The notes beneath the pieces are model-generated. The model was not told the origin of the DNA. It worked only from the letters and a program-made list of their open reading frames with translations, and did no database searches. Source: Saccopteryx bilineata (lineage: Eukaryota > Chordata > Mammalia > Chiroptera > Emballonuridae). From it: a stretch of DNA of 64,000 nt. Below, in pieces: positions 22,521 through 33,387 of this stretch (positions are counted from its first letter, which is position 1; the number at the start of each line of letters is the position of its first letter). The DNA lies in NCBI RefSeq assembly GCF_036850765.1, contig NC_089492.1:74907982-74971981 (forward strand), read 5' to 3'. The position numbers and the translations under genes were made by a program.

Positions 22521-23229
22521 CTCCATATTTAAAATATATTGTTTTAATATATAACTTTATCATGTAACAATGTCACTTTTTTCATACTAGAAGTATATTG
22601 AGTGTCTTTTCAAAGTTCTAATACTTAAATTTTAATTCCACATATGTCATTACATATTTATGCTTATCCTTCTGACATTTCATTTTGTTGAATTCATATA
22701 AATATTTTATCTCTTTGGAATCCACATATAAAAACATATCTTTAGTCTTCATATTTTGTTTCACCATTTATATGCCAAGCATTTGGGGTTTTATTTTCTA
22801 CTTTAATTTTAATGTTTAAAATGTGTTTATTAAAAAAATGAAAATAAAATGTTTATTGTATTTTTATCTCTCTTTAATATCTAAAATAACTTTTTATGTC
22901 AACCTGTAGAAAATAGATAGCCAAATATTTTTCCAGCAAAACAAGTTTATTTGGGAGCAATAAAGAATTGCAACTTCAAACAACACTGCAAATCCAAAGA
23001 AACAAGAAGAAAGCCCTTTTTTAGACTTGAAAGGAGCTCTCTTGTAAATGAAGAGACTAAAACTGAAAGTTGGAAGTAAAGTGACCTCCCATTAGCTGAG
23101 CTGCTACTGGGCAGAGAGGAGTCTTCTCTTCCTCCTGCTGAGGCCAATATAGTACCACTTCCTGTCAAAGATGCTGGTACACTCCTTCCTGTCGGGAACA
23201 GGAGTATGTGTTGAGTGATACCTGCATGA
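22521..23229. other. AT-rich DNA, then unassigned flank of a retrovirus
   Basis: 22,521-22,900 is very AT-rich. 22,905-23,229 ('ccagcaaaacaagtttattt' onward) may be an older repeat into which the plus-strand retrovirus inserted, but I could not name it. Confidence 0.35.
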
Positions 23230-23549
23230 TGTGTGTGGAGCACAGAGTACATTCCTAGCAGCTGTGGCTGATGCAATGCTGTGAGAATACTCCAGCTCCC
23301 AGAACCCTGCTGGGCATACCCAGGAAGGAAGCTCACCCGCTATAAGGAGGTAACTCAGCACCAACCACGCAGCTCCCTGACCTTTTCAGCCATTGGCTTT
23401 GAGGAACACGCTGTAACACTCTATAGGCTGAACCTGTGTATATAAGCTAGCTTACTTCCTGAATAAAGTGGGTCTGCATCACTGAACCTGGTCCCCGGAG
23501 TCAGGTGTTTGCGTTTCTGTCATCCTCACCCCAGCAGGACTTGTCCACA
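23230..23549 (+). repeat. 5' LTR of the plus-strand retrovirus
   Basis: 320 bp, starting 'tgtgtgtggagcacagag' and ending 'gacttgtccaca'. It contains a TATA box 'tatataag' at 23,439-23,446 and a polyadenylation signal AATAAA at 23,462-23,467, only about 16 bp apart, which implies a compact promoter/R arrangement. Pairs with 24,799-25,119. Confidence 0.93.
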
Positions 23550-23551
23550 AC

Positions 23552-23568
23552 TGATGCCCAACATTGGG
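23552..23568 (+). promoter_or_regulatory. Primer binding site, tRNA-Lys-like
   Basis: 'tgatgcccaacattggg' follows the LTR after a two-base spacer. The TGCCCAAC core and final GGG agree with lysine-tRNA primer sites of class II endogenous retroviruses. Four positions have decayed. Confidence 0.7.
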
Positions 23569-23689
23569 AAGGGACTTAACCAGCTTCCAAGGGATGGGGT
23601 GAGTGACCCTCTGCAATGGGAAACCTTCTCCCCCACTCTCAAGCCCCGCAGGCTTGAGCCCTGTATGCCCTATTGCAGAGTAGGCGAGT

Positions 23690-24283
23690 TAAAGTTAGTG
23701 AAAAGGATCTTTGTACCTATTGGGAAATCCTCTCAGGTTTCAACCCTTGGCTCCAGAATGCACCTCTTTGGGACCCTGATACTTGGGCCTGAGCTTTCCG
23801 GAGTGTCTGTTCAGCTGAAGTACATGGGGGACAAACCTTCCCTCTTGGCCTCATTCCTGCCCTGCTAGCGATACATGACTCTTGGCTGATGCTCCTGCTG
23901 AGAACCCTCTGCTGGTCCCTAAGGTCCTACAGGCTACTCCTCTTTCAGAGGAGCCCCTACCTCCATATTCACCTCCCCCTGTAGAGGAAGAAAAGGGTTG
24001 GGCCACCGAGTATGGTGGATTTGCGGCCGAGCGTGCAGAAACAAAACTAAATACATTAGAAACCACACCACTAGCTCTGCTGCCCGAAGATACAGAAGTC
24101 ACTATTTTTGCATTCCCTGCCGGGGCTCAATGCCCCACCCCAGCCTCTCAGACGCCATTTTCTCCAACATGGGTTCCTGCTGCAGACCCATGGGCCAGCC
24201 TATATGCCCCCATGTGTCTTTTTTCTTTCTGTCTGTTCTGTATCTCTTACTCAGTATCTCCCCTGCCCCTCTCTCTGAAATGA
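23690..24283 (+). pseudogene. Gag remnant
   Basis: In one frame 23,690-23,790 reads ...CTYWEILSGFNPWLQ then a 'DPDTW' end, the pattern of the betaretroviral matrix domain (aromatic residues, PW, then DxxTW). A stop follows. After a frame change, 23,882-24,283 is open and contains a proline-rich PLPPYSPPPVEEE stretch like a Gag late-domain region. No capsid major homology region or zinc knuckle was seen. Broken and not expressible as Gag. The matrix assignment is by pattern and should be tested by profile search. Confidence 0.55.
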
Positions 24284-24798
24284 CTCTGGAAGGACCCAGC
24301 CATGGCACAGTGGCGGGGATCACACCCTCTTCTAACACAAGGGAGGGGTTATGCTTATGTTTCCCAGCCAATTTGGATTCCAGAAACCCCCCAACCAGCT
24401 TGACAGGGTTTCTTGGGCACCCACTGAATGGTTCAGTCTTCATCCGTCCAAAGCCACAGCCCTGGCCTCCTCCACACTCCACATTGACTATGCCTGAGGG
24501 GAGGAGGCCCTCAGCGCTTCAGAAGAAGATGTTGTGGCTGGTGTGCATGCCCCATCACCTGGGGAGATGTGGAGGCTTTGGCAGAGTGGGCCCAGATAAT
24601 GGCCCCTGATGGGCCCCCAGGCCCTGGTGTTCTGTTCTTGCTTGTGTATGCTATAGTGACCACTGACTTCCAGATGCAGTGGACCCTGACATCTGGGCTG
24701 CTTTTCCCCACCCTGGCATTATCCTGCCCATAGAGACAACATCAGCAAGCTGTCATCCATCAAGTCCAATTGGCCTTAATTAAAAGAGAAGGGGGAGA
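24284..24798 (+). other. Retroviral interior, unassigned, ending at the polypurine tract
   Basis: No clear pol or env domain. The last 90 bp read, in one frame, toward a '...LIKREGGDV' end over the polypurine tract, which is where the end of an env or gag-derived frame sits in many proviruses. Evidence is weak. Confidence 0.35.
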
Positions 24799-25119
24799 TG
24801 TGGGTGGAACGCAGAGCACATTCCTAGTAGCTGTGGCTGATGCAATGCTGTGAGAACACTCCAGCTCCCAGAAACCTACTGGGCATACCCAGGAAGGAAG
24901 CTCACCTGCTATAAGGAGGTGACTCAGCACCAGCCACGCAGCTCCCTGACCTTTTCAGCCATTGGCTTTGAGGAACATGCTGTAACACTCTATAGGCTGA
25001 ACCCATGTATATAAGCTAGCTTACTTCCTGAATAATGTCAGTCTGCGTCACTGAACCTGGTCCCTGGAGTCGGGTATTTGCGTTTCTGTCATCCTCACCC
25101 CCGGCAGGACTTGTCCACA
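24799..25119 (+). repeat. 3' LTR of the plus-strand retrovirus
   Basis: 321 bp, starting 'tgtgggtggaacgcagag' and ending 'gacttgtccaca'. The TATA box is kept but the polyadenylation signal has changed from AATAAA to AATAAT at the equivalent place ('cctgaataatgtcag'). Confidence 0.93.
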
Positions 25120-26089
25120 GAGTTCTATCTTCCAGCCCCCTGACTACATTTTAAGTGAAGTTTCTGGCTTATAATTTTCATAATAACTGAGGGGTTTTTT
25201 CCAACATTGTAAACTGAATGTCTCAGAAGACCTCTCTACAACAATAAGAATGAAATGGAGCCAACATCCTTTAAAAGGCATTGCTCAACAATATGCAAAT
25301 AAGGAGAATTCCTTGGGGATGACAAATGAAGGGGGATGAAAACCAGAATATGACAATGAAATCCTAACTGCATTTACTTGGGATGAAAATGTCCATTCCT
25401 GCCAGCAAAGGGACTGGACAAGAACCACAAAGAAGACAGTCCTGGGTCTGTTCCATGCGTGCCGTCAGCATGTGGATGCCCATGCCATCGGAATCCTCAC
25501 AGAAACAGGAACCGGAACCAGCACAGCGGCCTTCACTATGCAACAAAACAACATATGACTGGTGCAACAAAAGAAACCCTAAATTGAAAAGTAAATCTTG
25601 TCCCAGGTGAGTCCATCTTCCTCAGAGGGACACCAACTGGTAGGGCCCCTAGTATAGACCACACACCCCCTGCAATGTGTTTGCTGTCCAAAATTACAAA
25701 ACATCAAGAAAATGAAGCAGTATAAGCCAAGGCCAGCAAATTAACAGTCCATACAGATGCAGCAAGAGCAACTTCAGATAGCCTCTTGTCAGATGAAGAG
25801 TATACTGTCTGGATATCCAAAAATGCATCAAAAGTAAAACACACCGATAAAAACAGAAACTAAGAAAAAGATACGGTTCCACCCTTGACCTTCTATAACC
25901 TGTTCTGAACACAGACACCTATGCATGAACCCTGTGATGGATCCCTTCTCACTCAGAAGAAAACTGAAGTCCTCACCGTGCTCTCTGAGGCCGACTGACT
26001 TCAGCAACCTTCCCTCTGCCTTCCCTCCCTCCTCACATACAGGTTCCAGTCAGACTAGCCTCCTGGCGTCCTTTGACCTCACTTTAGGA
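25120..26089. other. Unassigned DNA
   Basis: No repeat end, LTR or exon recognised. Open frames of 68-75 codons at 25,364-25,610 occur on both strands over the same bases, which argues against coding. Confidence 0.35.
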
Positions 26090-26470
26090 ACCTATGTTAG
26101 TTAACATTTCTACTTGGAACTGCCTTCTCCTGGATACCCAATCCTCCACCTCCTCACAACTTTAGAATCTGGATCAAATATCAGCTTCTTAATGATGCCT
26201 TTCTTGACCACTCTTCTTACCATGGTAACCAACATCCAACCTCAGCACTATGAATATCTTACACCATGCTCAAGTTTTATCCTGAGTTTTCTGTACCTGA
26301 GATTTCTTGGCACCAATGGACTTATTATGTCAACTTTTTACTTCTTACCTTGTCTTATTAGACTTCATAAAGAAAAAGATCTTGTTATTGTTTGTTTTTT
26401 ATTTTTTTATTAAAGTATCCCAAGTGCCTAAGAAGCACTTTGCATAGAAGGCGAATAAATTAAATGAATA
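26090..26470 (+). repeat. L2 3'-end relic
   Basis: 'ggatcaaatatcagcttctt', 'aatgatgcctttcttgacca' and later 'aagtgcctaagaagcacttt', 'gcgaataaattaaatgaata' are the order of the L2 3' region (end of ORF2, then the terminal part). A 99-codon open frame here is part of the relic. Confidence 0.65.
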
Positions 26471-28163
26471 CTATCAAATAAAGTTCAAGCGAATTTGAAA
26501 AAGAACAAACTTATACTTCTAGGAACTAAAAATATAATTAATTAAATTAATATCTTCACAGGTCAAATAGTGGATTATATAAAACAATAAAAAATTACTC
26601 AACAAGAAGCACAATTCAAGCATAACAAAATGAAAGAAATCGCAAAGACTAGACAATGAACCAGTAGTGGAAATAATATAGAATAATTTTTAAGTGTTTA
26701 ATTACTTCAAAATAAGGAAAGATGTTGAGAGGAAATTACAAAAAACAGACAGAAGATACAGAAAATAAACAAAATGATAAATTTAAATAGAACCATAGGA
26801 ATAATTTATAAAATGTAAAGGTCAAAGAATCCTAATTTAAAACTAGAAATTGCCATGTCAAAACCCACCTCTTTGCTAATTATGAAAAATTCAATGTAAA
26901 TATAAAGATATAAGTACAGTAAAAAAATAATAAATATACTAAAAGATATACCAAAAAGATATACTTAGAGTTGCTCTCTGGCTATATTTATATATGACAC
27001 AAAGTATATTTTAAAGCCAGGAATGTTGCCAGGTTCAAAGATGCACATAACAACATAATAAAAGTGATAATCTGTCAGACACACACAATTATCTTGTGTA
27101 TATACCTAACAAAAGAGCTCAAAAATGTATAAAACAAAAACTGATTGCTACAAAAGGAAAAGTAGGCAAATCCACAGTATTATTAACTAGAAAATGCACC
27201 ACTCTTAGTAACTGATATTCAAATTACACAAAATCAGTAAGGGTTTAAGAAATCTGAACACTATAATCAATCAAGTTGACCCAAATGACATTTATAAAGC
27301 AACCACCCAAGAACAACGTGATATACCTTAACACATGGAACACTGACAAAGGTAGATTACATTCTAGGCCAGAAAACAACTTTGTGACAATTGAATTCAA
27401 AGGAAGCAGATTTTCTGATTATAAAATGGTTAAACAAGAACTCAACAACAGAAAGATAATTGAAACATTCTCAAATATTTGGAAAAAAAAGAAAAGCAAA
27501 TTAAACCCAAAGCAAGCAGGAAAATAAAATAATAAAGATTACTAATCAATAAAATTGAAAATATAATAACAATAACAAAAACCAATAAATTAAAATACTC
27601 GCTCTTTAAAATTTTGTAATTGTTAAATCCCTAGACAGATTGACAAAAAAAGATATAAATTGCTGTTAGCAACAGTAGGAACTAAAGTGGGGAATCAAGA
27701 CTGATCTCACAACTGTTAGGAAGTAAATACTAGGCACAACTCTGTGCCCCTACGCTCAACAAATTTTCAGCACACCTTTTCTGCAATGGGCCAGGTGGTA
27801 TATATTTTAGGCTTGTGGAGTCCTTGTTGCAAATACTGTACTCTGCAGTTGTAGCATTAAAGAAAATTTAATCATTGCTATTTATTTACAGGTGGACAAG
27901 AAAAGACCCTTCCCTTAAAATTAGGAAAAGAGCAAATAATGTCCACTTTTACCAATCCTGTTCAACTTTTTACTATAACTCCCAGAGAGTACAATAACAA
28001 CAAAGAGGTAAATATATATAATAGGCATAGGAGTTGGAAAGAAAGAAATAGAACTGCCTTTTTTCAAATATAATATTACCATCTACATAACAAATCCCAA
28101 AGAATCTATAAAGACAGCTACGAGAATTACTACATGATTTAGAAAGTAGCAGGACACAAGGTC

Positions 28164-28164
<1 letters not shown>

Positions 28165-28194
<30 letters not shown>
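28165..28194. repeat. (CA)n microsatellite
   Basis: About 15 CA units inside the old L1, ending 'caaaacaacaaaac'. Likely polymorphic. Confidence 0.95.
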
Positions 28195-28198
<4 letters not shown>

Positions 28199-29000
28199 CA
28201 ACAAAACAATTGTGTATCTATATCCTAGCTATGGAAATGCCATAAATAGTAATTGCAAATACTTGAAATGGGGATAAATCTAACAATATATGCAAAAATG
28301 TTATGCCAGAAACTATAAAACATTGATGATAGTAATTAGTGAAGACTTAGAAAGAGATGCTGGATTTATTGTTTACATGTTCATTTTCCCAAGAGTATCT
28401 ATGGATTCAAAGAAATGTAAGTAAAAGTTTAAGATAACTTTTTTGTAGAAATTGATAAGGTGATATTAAAATATATTTAGAAAAGAAAAAAAATACAATA
28501 AAAAGTAGTTTTGAAAGAGAACAGAGGTTGAGGATACACTCTAGTGAATCTCAGATCTTGCCATACAGTTACAATAATTAAGAAAATGCAGTAAGGCAGG
28601 TTATATATATTGATCAGTGGAACAGAACAGAGAGTTTCCAACTAGACCCACACAGGTATAGTCAATTGATTTAGACAAAGATATCAAGATAATTTAGTAG
28701 AACAAGGGTACTCTTTTTAACAAACAGTGTTGGAACTATTGGACACCCAGATACAAAAAAATAAGTCTCAATCCTTACCCTTCACTGTATAAAAGTTAAT
28801 TTGAAATAGACCATAGACTTAATCATAAGTATTAAAAATAAATATTGTTATATTGAAATTAATAAAATGTAAAAGTTCTAATCTTTGAAAGAGTACTATA
28901 CACATTATAAAAAGCTAAGCAACAGACTGAGAAAAAATTAAAATGTATCCGTTATATAACATATTCAAAATATGTAAATTTAATACTCAATAATAAATAC

Positions 29001-29339
29001 CATATTTCCCCAAGTATGTATATAAGATACACCTTTTTTCAAAAAAAAATGGGTCTAAAAACTGGATGTGTCTTATACAGTGGCTGTAGATTTTTTTAGT
29101 TGCATTTTCCACTTTTTTGTACTTGTTTTTGCACTATTGTTGAAGATGATTCGTCATCAGACACAGATGAGGACAAGCTAATGGATGGGAGTTATAACAA
29201 TGATGAGAAATTGTATGAATTTTATGATGAATAAAACTTGAGTTCAATAACTTTATGTAATACTTAATTTTTTCAAATTTCAGGCCCCAAAATAAGGTAC
29301 ATCTTATACATAGGAGCGTCTTATACATGGGGAAATAAA
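29001..29339. mobile_element. Small inverted-repeat DNA element inside L1
   Basis: The left end 'tatttccccaagtatgtata' and the right end, reverse-complemented 'tatttccccatgtataagac', are matching inverted repeats continuing into 'aagat(a/g)(c/t)acctt'. The L1 coding order breaks at the left end and resumes at the right end, so this is an insertion of about 340 bp. Flanks 'taaata' on both sides could be part of an 8-bp duplication, suggesting a hAT-type element, but the exact end is uncertain. It carries a short acidic plus-strand reading stretch (DDSSSDTDEDKLMDGSYN...YDE then stop, about 29,145-29,234) that could be the end of a transposase. Confidence 0.6.
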
Positions 29340-30074
29340 GTAAATATACACCACCATTTCTAAAATGGGAAAAATAATTTAATAGATATTTCATAAAAGA
29401 AGAAATATGAATGGCAGGTAACCATATGAAAAGATATTTAAGATGATGATACCCATGAAGAAAATGTCAATTGAGACCACAGGGATACCACTACACACCT
29501 TCTGGAATGGTGCAAAAACAAACAAGCAAACAAACAAATAATACAAAGAGCTTGTAAAGATGCAGTGCAGTTGGAACTGATATACAGATCTAGTGGGAAT
29601 GCCAAGTGTCACAGCACTTTGGCAAACAGTTTGGCAGTTTCCTTTAAAGTTAGACATAAGTTACCATTAGATTCAACCACCACAGACCTGGGTATTTATA
29701 CAATAGAATGAAAACACTGGCCCACTCAACAACTTCTACACAGATGTTTATAGTAGATTTATCCATAATAGCCAAAAACTAGAAAAAAAAGCCAAATATC
29801 CATCAACAGGTAGTAAAGAAACCATGGTACATTCATACATTCATACAAGAAGATTCTCAGCAAGAAGATAATCCAGCGATAAATAGAGCTCAACTACTGT
29901 ATAATATGTGAAAACAATGAACCTCAAAAAGCCTGTGGTAAGTGAGAGAAGCCAGATATAGAAATATACGTACTCTGTTTTATGACATTTAAAAAAAAGG
30001 CAAAACTACAGGGAATAAAATCAGTTGAGGAAGTCTATCTGCTTTGCTTGTTTTTGACCTTTATAAAGATAAAA

Positions 30075-30235
30075 GTCTCTTTAGGTCTGGCTGCTTTTGG
30101 TCGGCGTTACATTAGTGATCTTCATATTTCTGTGTAGAGATGAACTTGTTCATTCTCATTGCTGCATAGTATTCCATTGAATAATAATGTCACAATTTGC
30201 TTACCAAAATGACTATGTCACATACACATTTTTAA
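30075..30235 (-). mobile_element. Old L1 fragment (antisense)
   Basis: 'gaacttgttcattctcattg' and 'ctgcatagtattccattgaa' are the antisense of the L1 ORF2 [11 protein letters not shown] region. Short, old fragment. Confidence 0.65.
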
Positions 30236-30269
30236 ATTACAACATAACAGTCTAATTGGCTAAAAATAA

Positions 30270-30424
30270 TAATTTTTTTTTGAGAGAGAGCGAGAGAGGC
30301 AGAGAGAGAGTGAGAGAGACAGAAACATCGAGCTGCTCCTGTATATTATCTGACCTGGAAATCAAACCAGCAACCTCCACACTCCAGAACAATGCTCCAA
30401 CCACTGAGTTATACAACCAGGGCT
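30270..30424 (-). mobile_element. Short diverged SINE
   Basis: Antisense SINE: T-run, GA-rich tract, 'tgacctggaaatcaaaccag', 'caacctccacactccagaac', 'accactgagttatacaacca', 'gggctt'. The B-box complement (...atcaaacc...) is recognisable but degenerate. Confidence 0.75.
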
Positions 30425-30428
30425 TAAC

Positions 30429-30627
30429 TTTTTTTTTATTCTTTTAGAGAGACAGAGAGAGGAAGGAAGAAAGAGGGCAGGGGGAGGGGAAGCATTTGTT
30501 GTTCCATTCAGTCTTTTGGTTGTTTCCTGTGTGTGCCCTGACCAGGGATCAAACCTGCAATCCTGTTGTTTTGGGATGATTCTCTTAACTGGCCAGTCAG
30601 ATCAGTTAAGCTAACCAGCCAGGGCCT
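30429..30627 (-). mobile_element. Second diverged SINE, same orientation
   Basis: Antisense order: T-run, 'agagagacagagagagga', 'gtttcctgtgtgtgccctga', 'ccagggatcaaacctgcaat', 'ggatgattctcttaactggc', 'aaccagccagggcc'. It abuts the SINE at 30,270, giving two head-to-tail copies in the A-rich tail of one another. Confidence 0.78.
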
Positions 30628-30734
30628 AAAACTTTTTATATAATTCTTATTTAAATCTTAGTTAAGCCTTACAAAATCTAAATGGAATTTTTCTTACCTA
30701 GTCACCACTTAAACTGATATTAAAATTCAGAATG

Positions 30735-31203
30735 TGTCAGCTCTGGCGGGGGAGTTCAGTGCATAAAGCATTAGCCTGACACACCAGAGGTCACGTGTTT
30801 GACACCTCCCCACCCCCGCTAGGGCAGTACAAGAAGCAAGACATGAACAAGAATGTGATGGCAATGGGGGTGGGGGGATGGGGGGAGGGGGGAGGGGGCG
30901 AGGAAGGAGAGGGGGTGGGGGAGGGGAGGGGCACAAAGAAAACCAGATAGAAGGCGACAGAAGACAATTTGACTCTGGGTGAGGGGTATACAGCACAATC
31001 AAAGGTCAAAATAATCTGGAGATGTTTTCTCTCAACATATGTACCCTGATTTATCAATGTCACTGCATTAAATTTAATAATAATAAAAAAAGAAGCAATT
31101 AATGAGTGAAAAACTAAATGGAACAACTAAGTGAAACAATGAGTTGATGCTTCTCACTCTCTCCCTTCCTTTCTCACTCTGTCTCTCAAATCAATGGGAA
31201 AAT
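30735..31203 (+). mobile_element. Long SINE split by an L1 tail
   Basis: The head (30,735-30,839: 'ggggagttcagtgcataaag', 'cacgtgtttgacacc') and the tail (31,090-31,203: 'aattaatgagtgaaaaacta', 'caatgagttgatgcttctca', CT tract) belong to one SINE. They are separated by an L1 3' end bounded by 'aagaagcaa' on both sides. Confidence 0.75.
30840..31089 (+). mobile_element. Severely truncated L1 tail nested in a SINE
   Basis: 250 bp consisting only of the young L1 3'UTR: 'gacatgaacaagaatgtgat', a G-rich tract (30,868-30,932), 'ggcacaaagaaaaccagata', 'gtaccctgatttatcaatgt', then 'aataataataaaaaaa'. A 9-bp target duplication 'aagaagcaa' lies at 30,831-30,839 and 31,090-31,098. Confidence 0.9.
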
Positions 31204-32715
31204 TAAAAACAAAATTTAGTATGTGTCTATAAAATGCATCCACTTTTTAATGAAAAATTTCCTTAATCACATCTAGTTTGCCACTGCCATTATTTTCCTA
31301 TAAAATTTCCTTCTTCTCAATGTATTTTCTAATTTATAGCTGAAGATACTTTGACCCTTCCACCTATGACAGTCTATAATTTCATAACACGCTCTCCTAG
31401 ATTACAGTAGCCTGGCCATCCTCTCCAAACAACATAAAGATACTCTCTGAAAGAAAAGGAAAAGGCAGTGTCGACTGTTAGTTCAAACACTATTTAGAAT
31501 ATAAAGGATCCTAACCTAAACAAAGACCACAGTAAAGCAGGATATATAGGGTATCTAGAGTATCTAGGATATAAGGCAAAACCCTTGAGAGAGCATTACC
31601 TTAAATTACTACAGTAGGTAGAGCCATGGGGAGGTGAGTTCACTTTAAATGGAGAGGTTCTGGCATGAGTATGATGAGACACTGTTTAGGACCACTGTAC
31701 AGTGAACATTTCTGGGTCTCAGAAACCTGCACACATCAAGGTAACCAAGTTAGGTTTAAACTTGATTGAGTATTGAGCCTTTGCATTTTATTGTTGCAGT
31801 GAAAACTATGTCATGAATACTCCATTTATTCTTCCATATAAGAATGTTCCTAATTAATCGGTTATTCAAAAGCCACCAGTATTATATTAGTAACTGCATT
31901 ATTTCGTGACACTGACTAAAGCCCAGAAGCAGTTTCCTGTGGCCTAATTAATTTTTTTTAAAGCTTTTTACTCAGCAGGATGCTGCCTACCTGGATCTTT
32001 GAACGAAAGGACATTAATGAAGCTGTAATGCAAATGATTATGTTGAAAGTGATGAAGAATTTATTAGGAAGACAGCCATCACAGACTGTGCAGTATATGA
32101 GGCATAAAACTGCTATAAGTAATGACAGAATGTAATTTAGGCAAGTAATGGGCAACAGAGCTCCAAAATAGAGAGCGCGGAGATATATTATTTAGTAATA
32201 AAGTTTCCACAAAAAATGAAATACGAGGTGGAAAGATTAACATGGTCATACAAGTCATCTTTAATGTCCATAACCAAGTTCTGCCTTTTAAAAAAAAGTA
32301 AACTGAATTTATGCCTGCAACAACACACATGTCAAAAGCTTTATTTATACATTTCATGCAAATGACTGCACCTTTGGTCTGCAGTTATCAAAATAATCTT
32401 TAATAGCATTTAAATTTATTACATTGACATTGGACCATGGGCTGTATTTTTACCTGTCAAACAGCTAATGTTTGTAGGTCATGTCATCAGTAAATAGACC
32501 GTGGTTTATAGACACCTGCACGGCTAGTCCCAAATATATGAACAAAATATTTTGTGTGGTTTTTTTTTTACTTTAAACTGAATATTGATATGTTCTCATT
32601 TATTTCATAATTATATTATACTATAATTAATTGCCATATACCTCTGGTCCATGACATGTTTGCTTCCACAGAGAGAGTGCACTGTGCTCTAATTAAGAGA
32701 AAGGCTTTTGATAGC
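31204..32715. other. Single-copy DNA, candidate conserved non-coding block
   Basis: From about 31,900 to 32,470 no transposon hallmark is seen. The text is rich in homeodomain-type cores ('attaatgaagctgtaatgca', 'aatgattatgttg', 'taattaat'). This composition is typical of conserved regulatory DNA, but conservation cannot be seen from one sequence. No exon recognised. Confidence 0.35.
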
Positions 32716-32885
32716 AGTAAACCTCAACAAATACCCAGACAGCAGTATCAGCTGGGTGATCTTGGCCAAATGACTTAACTCCTCTGGTCTTATTTTTTAC
32801 ATCTATAATACAGACATAATACCAACTTCATAGGAATATTCTAACAAAGTATATAAACTGTTTCTAGCCTGTAGTAACCAAATCA
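32716..32885 (+). repeat. MIR SINE relic
   Basis: 'tcagctgggtgatcttggcc', 'aaatgacttaactcctctgg', 'acagacataataccaacttc', 'ataggaatattctaacaaag' follow the MIR core in order. Confidence 0.78.
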
Positions 32886-33387
32886 ACTATAACCATTATA
32901 ATTATTATTATCCATACATTCTGGCTACTTCCATATGGATAGTGGCATCAAACATCTTTGAGCAGAGGTAAAAATATCCTTTATTGCTCAGATATTCTCA
33001 TTCCAGCTTTATTTCTAAAGTTAAAAGTCTAGAGGTTAATTTGTATCTAATGATGCATGCAATTAAACTGATAGTCATTTGTATTTAATGCAAATGTTTC
33101 ATGAAAAATAGTCTTTTATGATTTCTCAGAGTGGATGTAAAATTGGGCTATAGTATAAAATCAAACTTGATCTTAAGAGAGAAAAAATAAATCTACAAGA
33201 CATTGTATTCTGAATTTGAAATCTTTTCTATTCAATCACATAGAGAATGGAAGATTGCAATTTTAAATAGTCACAGAAGCCTTGAGGAGAAAGTGATATC
33301 TGAGTAAACTGAGTGACATCTGAGAGAAGTGAGGATACAGCCACCTGTGGGTCAAGAGAATGCCTCACAGAGAAAGGTCAGTCAGTG
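32886..33387. other. Unassigned AT-rich DNA
   Basis: Nothing recognised besides a short TTTATG/CATGAAA-rich stretch. Confidence 0.35.

Larger units (their letters stand above)
23230..25119 (+). mobile_element. Betaretrovirus-like endogenous retrovirus, internally deleted
   Basis: A 1,890-bp provirus with two LTRs (23,230-23,549 and 24,799-25,119) around a 1,249-bp interior. Next to the 5' LTR is 'tgatgcccaacattggg' (23,552-23,568), which matches the tRNA-Lys primer site of class II retroviruses at about 13 of 17 positions. Before the 3' LTR is a purine tract 'agagaagggggaga' (24,785-24,798). The interior retains a gag matrix-like patch and a proline-rich patch. Protease, polymerase and envelope are essentially absent. 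LTRs differ at about 22 positions by my count (about 7%), so insertion is of moderate age. I find no matching target duplication ('gcatga' versus 'gagttc'). Confidence 0.92.
26490..30030 (+). mobile_element. Old L1, long but heavily mutated, interrupted
   Basis: Successive parts of an L1 can be followed: ORF1-proximal A-rich sequence (26,490-26,990), the ORF2 endonuclease-type region (27,060-27,530, with 'acatttataaagcaaccacc', 'aaaggtagattacattctag', 'aactcaacaacagaaagata'), reverse-transcriptase region (27,990-28,460), a later ORF2 part (28,690-28,990), then after an inserted element the ORF2 end and 3' part (29,345-30,030). Stops and indels are frequent. A CA repeat has grown at 28,165-28,194. 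One of the longest single elements in the window. Confidence 0.75.

Noticed and set aside
23509..23868. 119-codon plus-strand frame in the retrovirus leader
   Set aside because: It begins in the LTR and reads out of frame with the matrix-like stretch at 23,690; probably fortuitous.
30735..31203. A SINE-L1 chimeric retrogene
   Set aside because: The matching 'aagaagcaa' flanks show an L1 inserted into an existing SINE.
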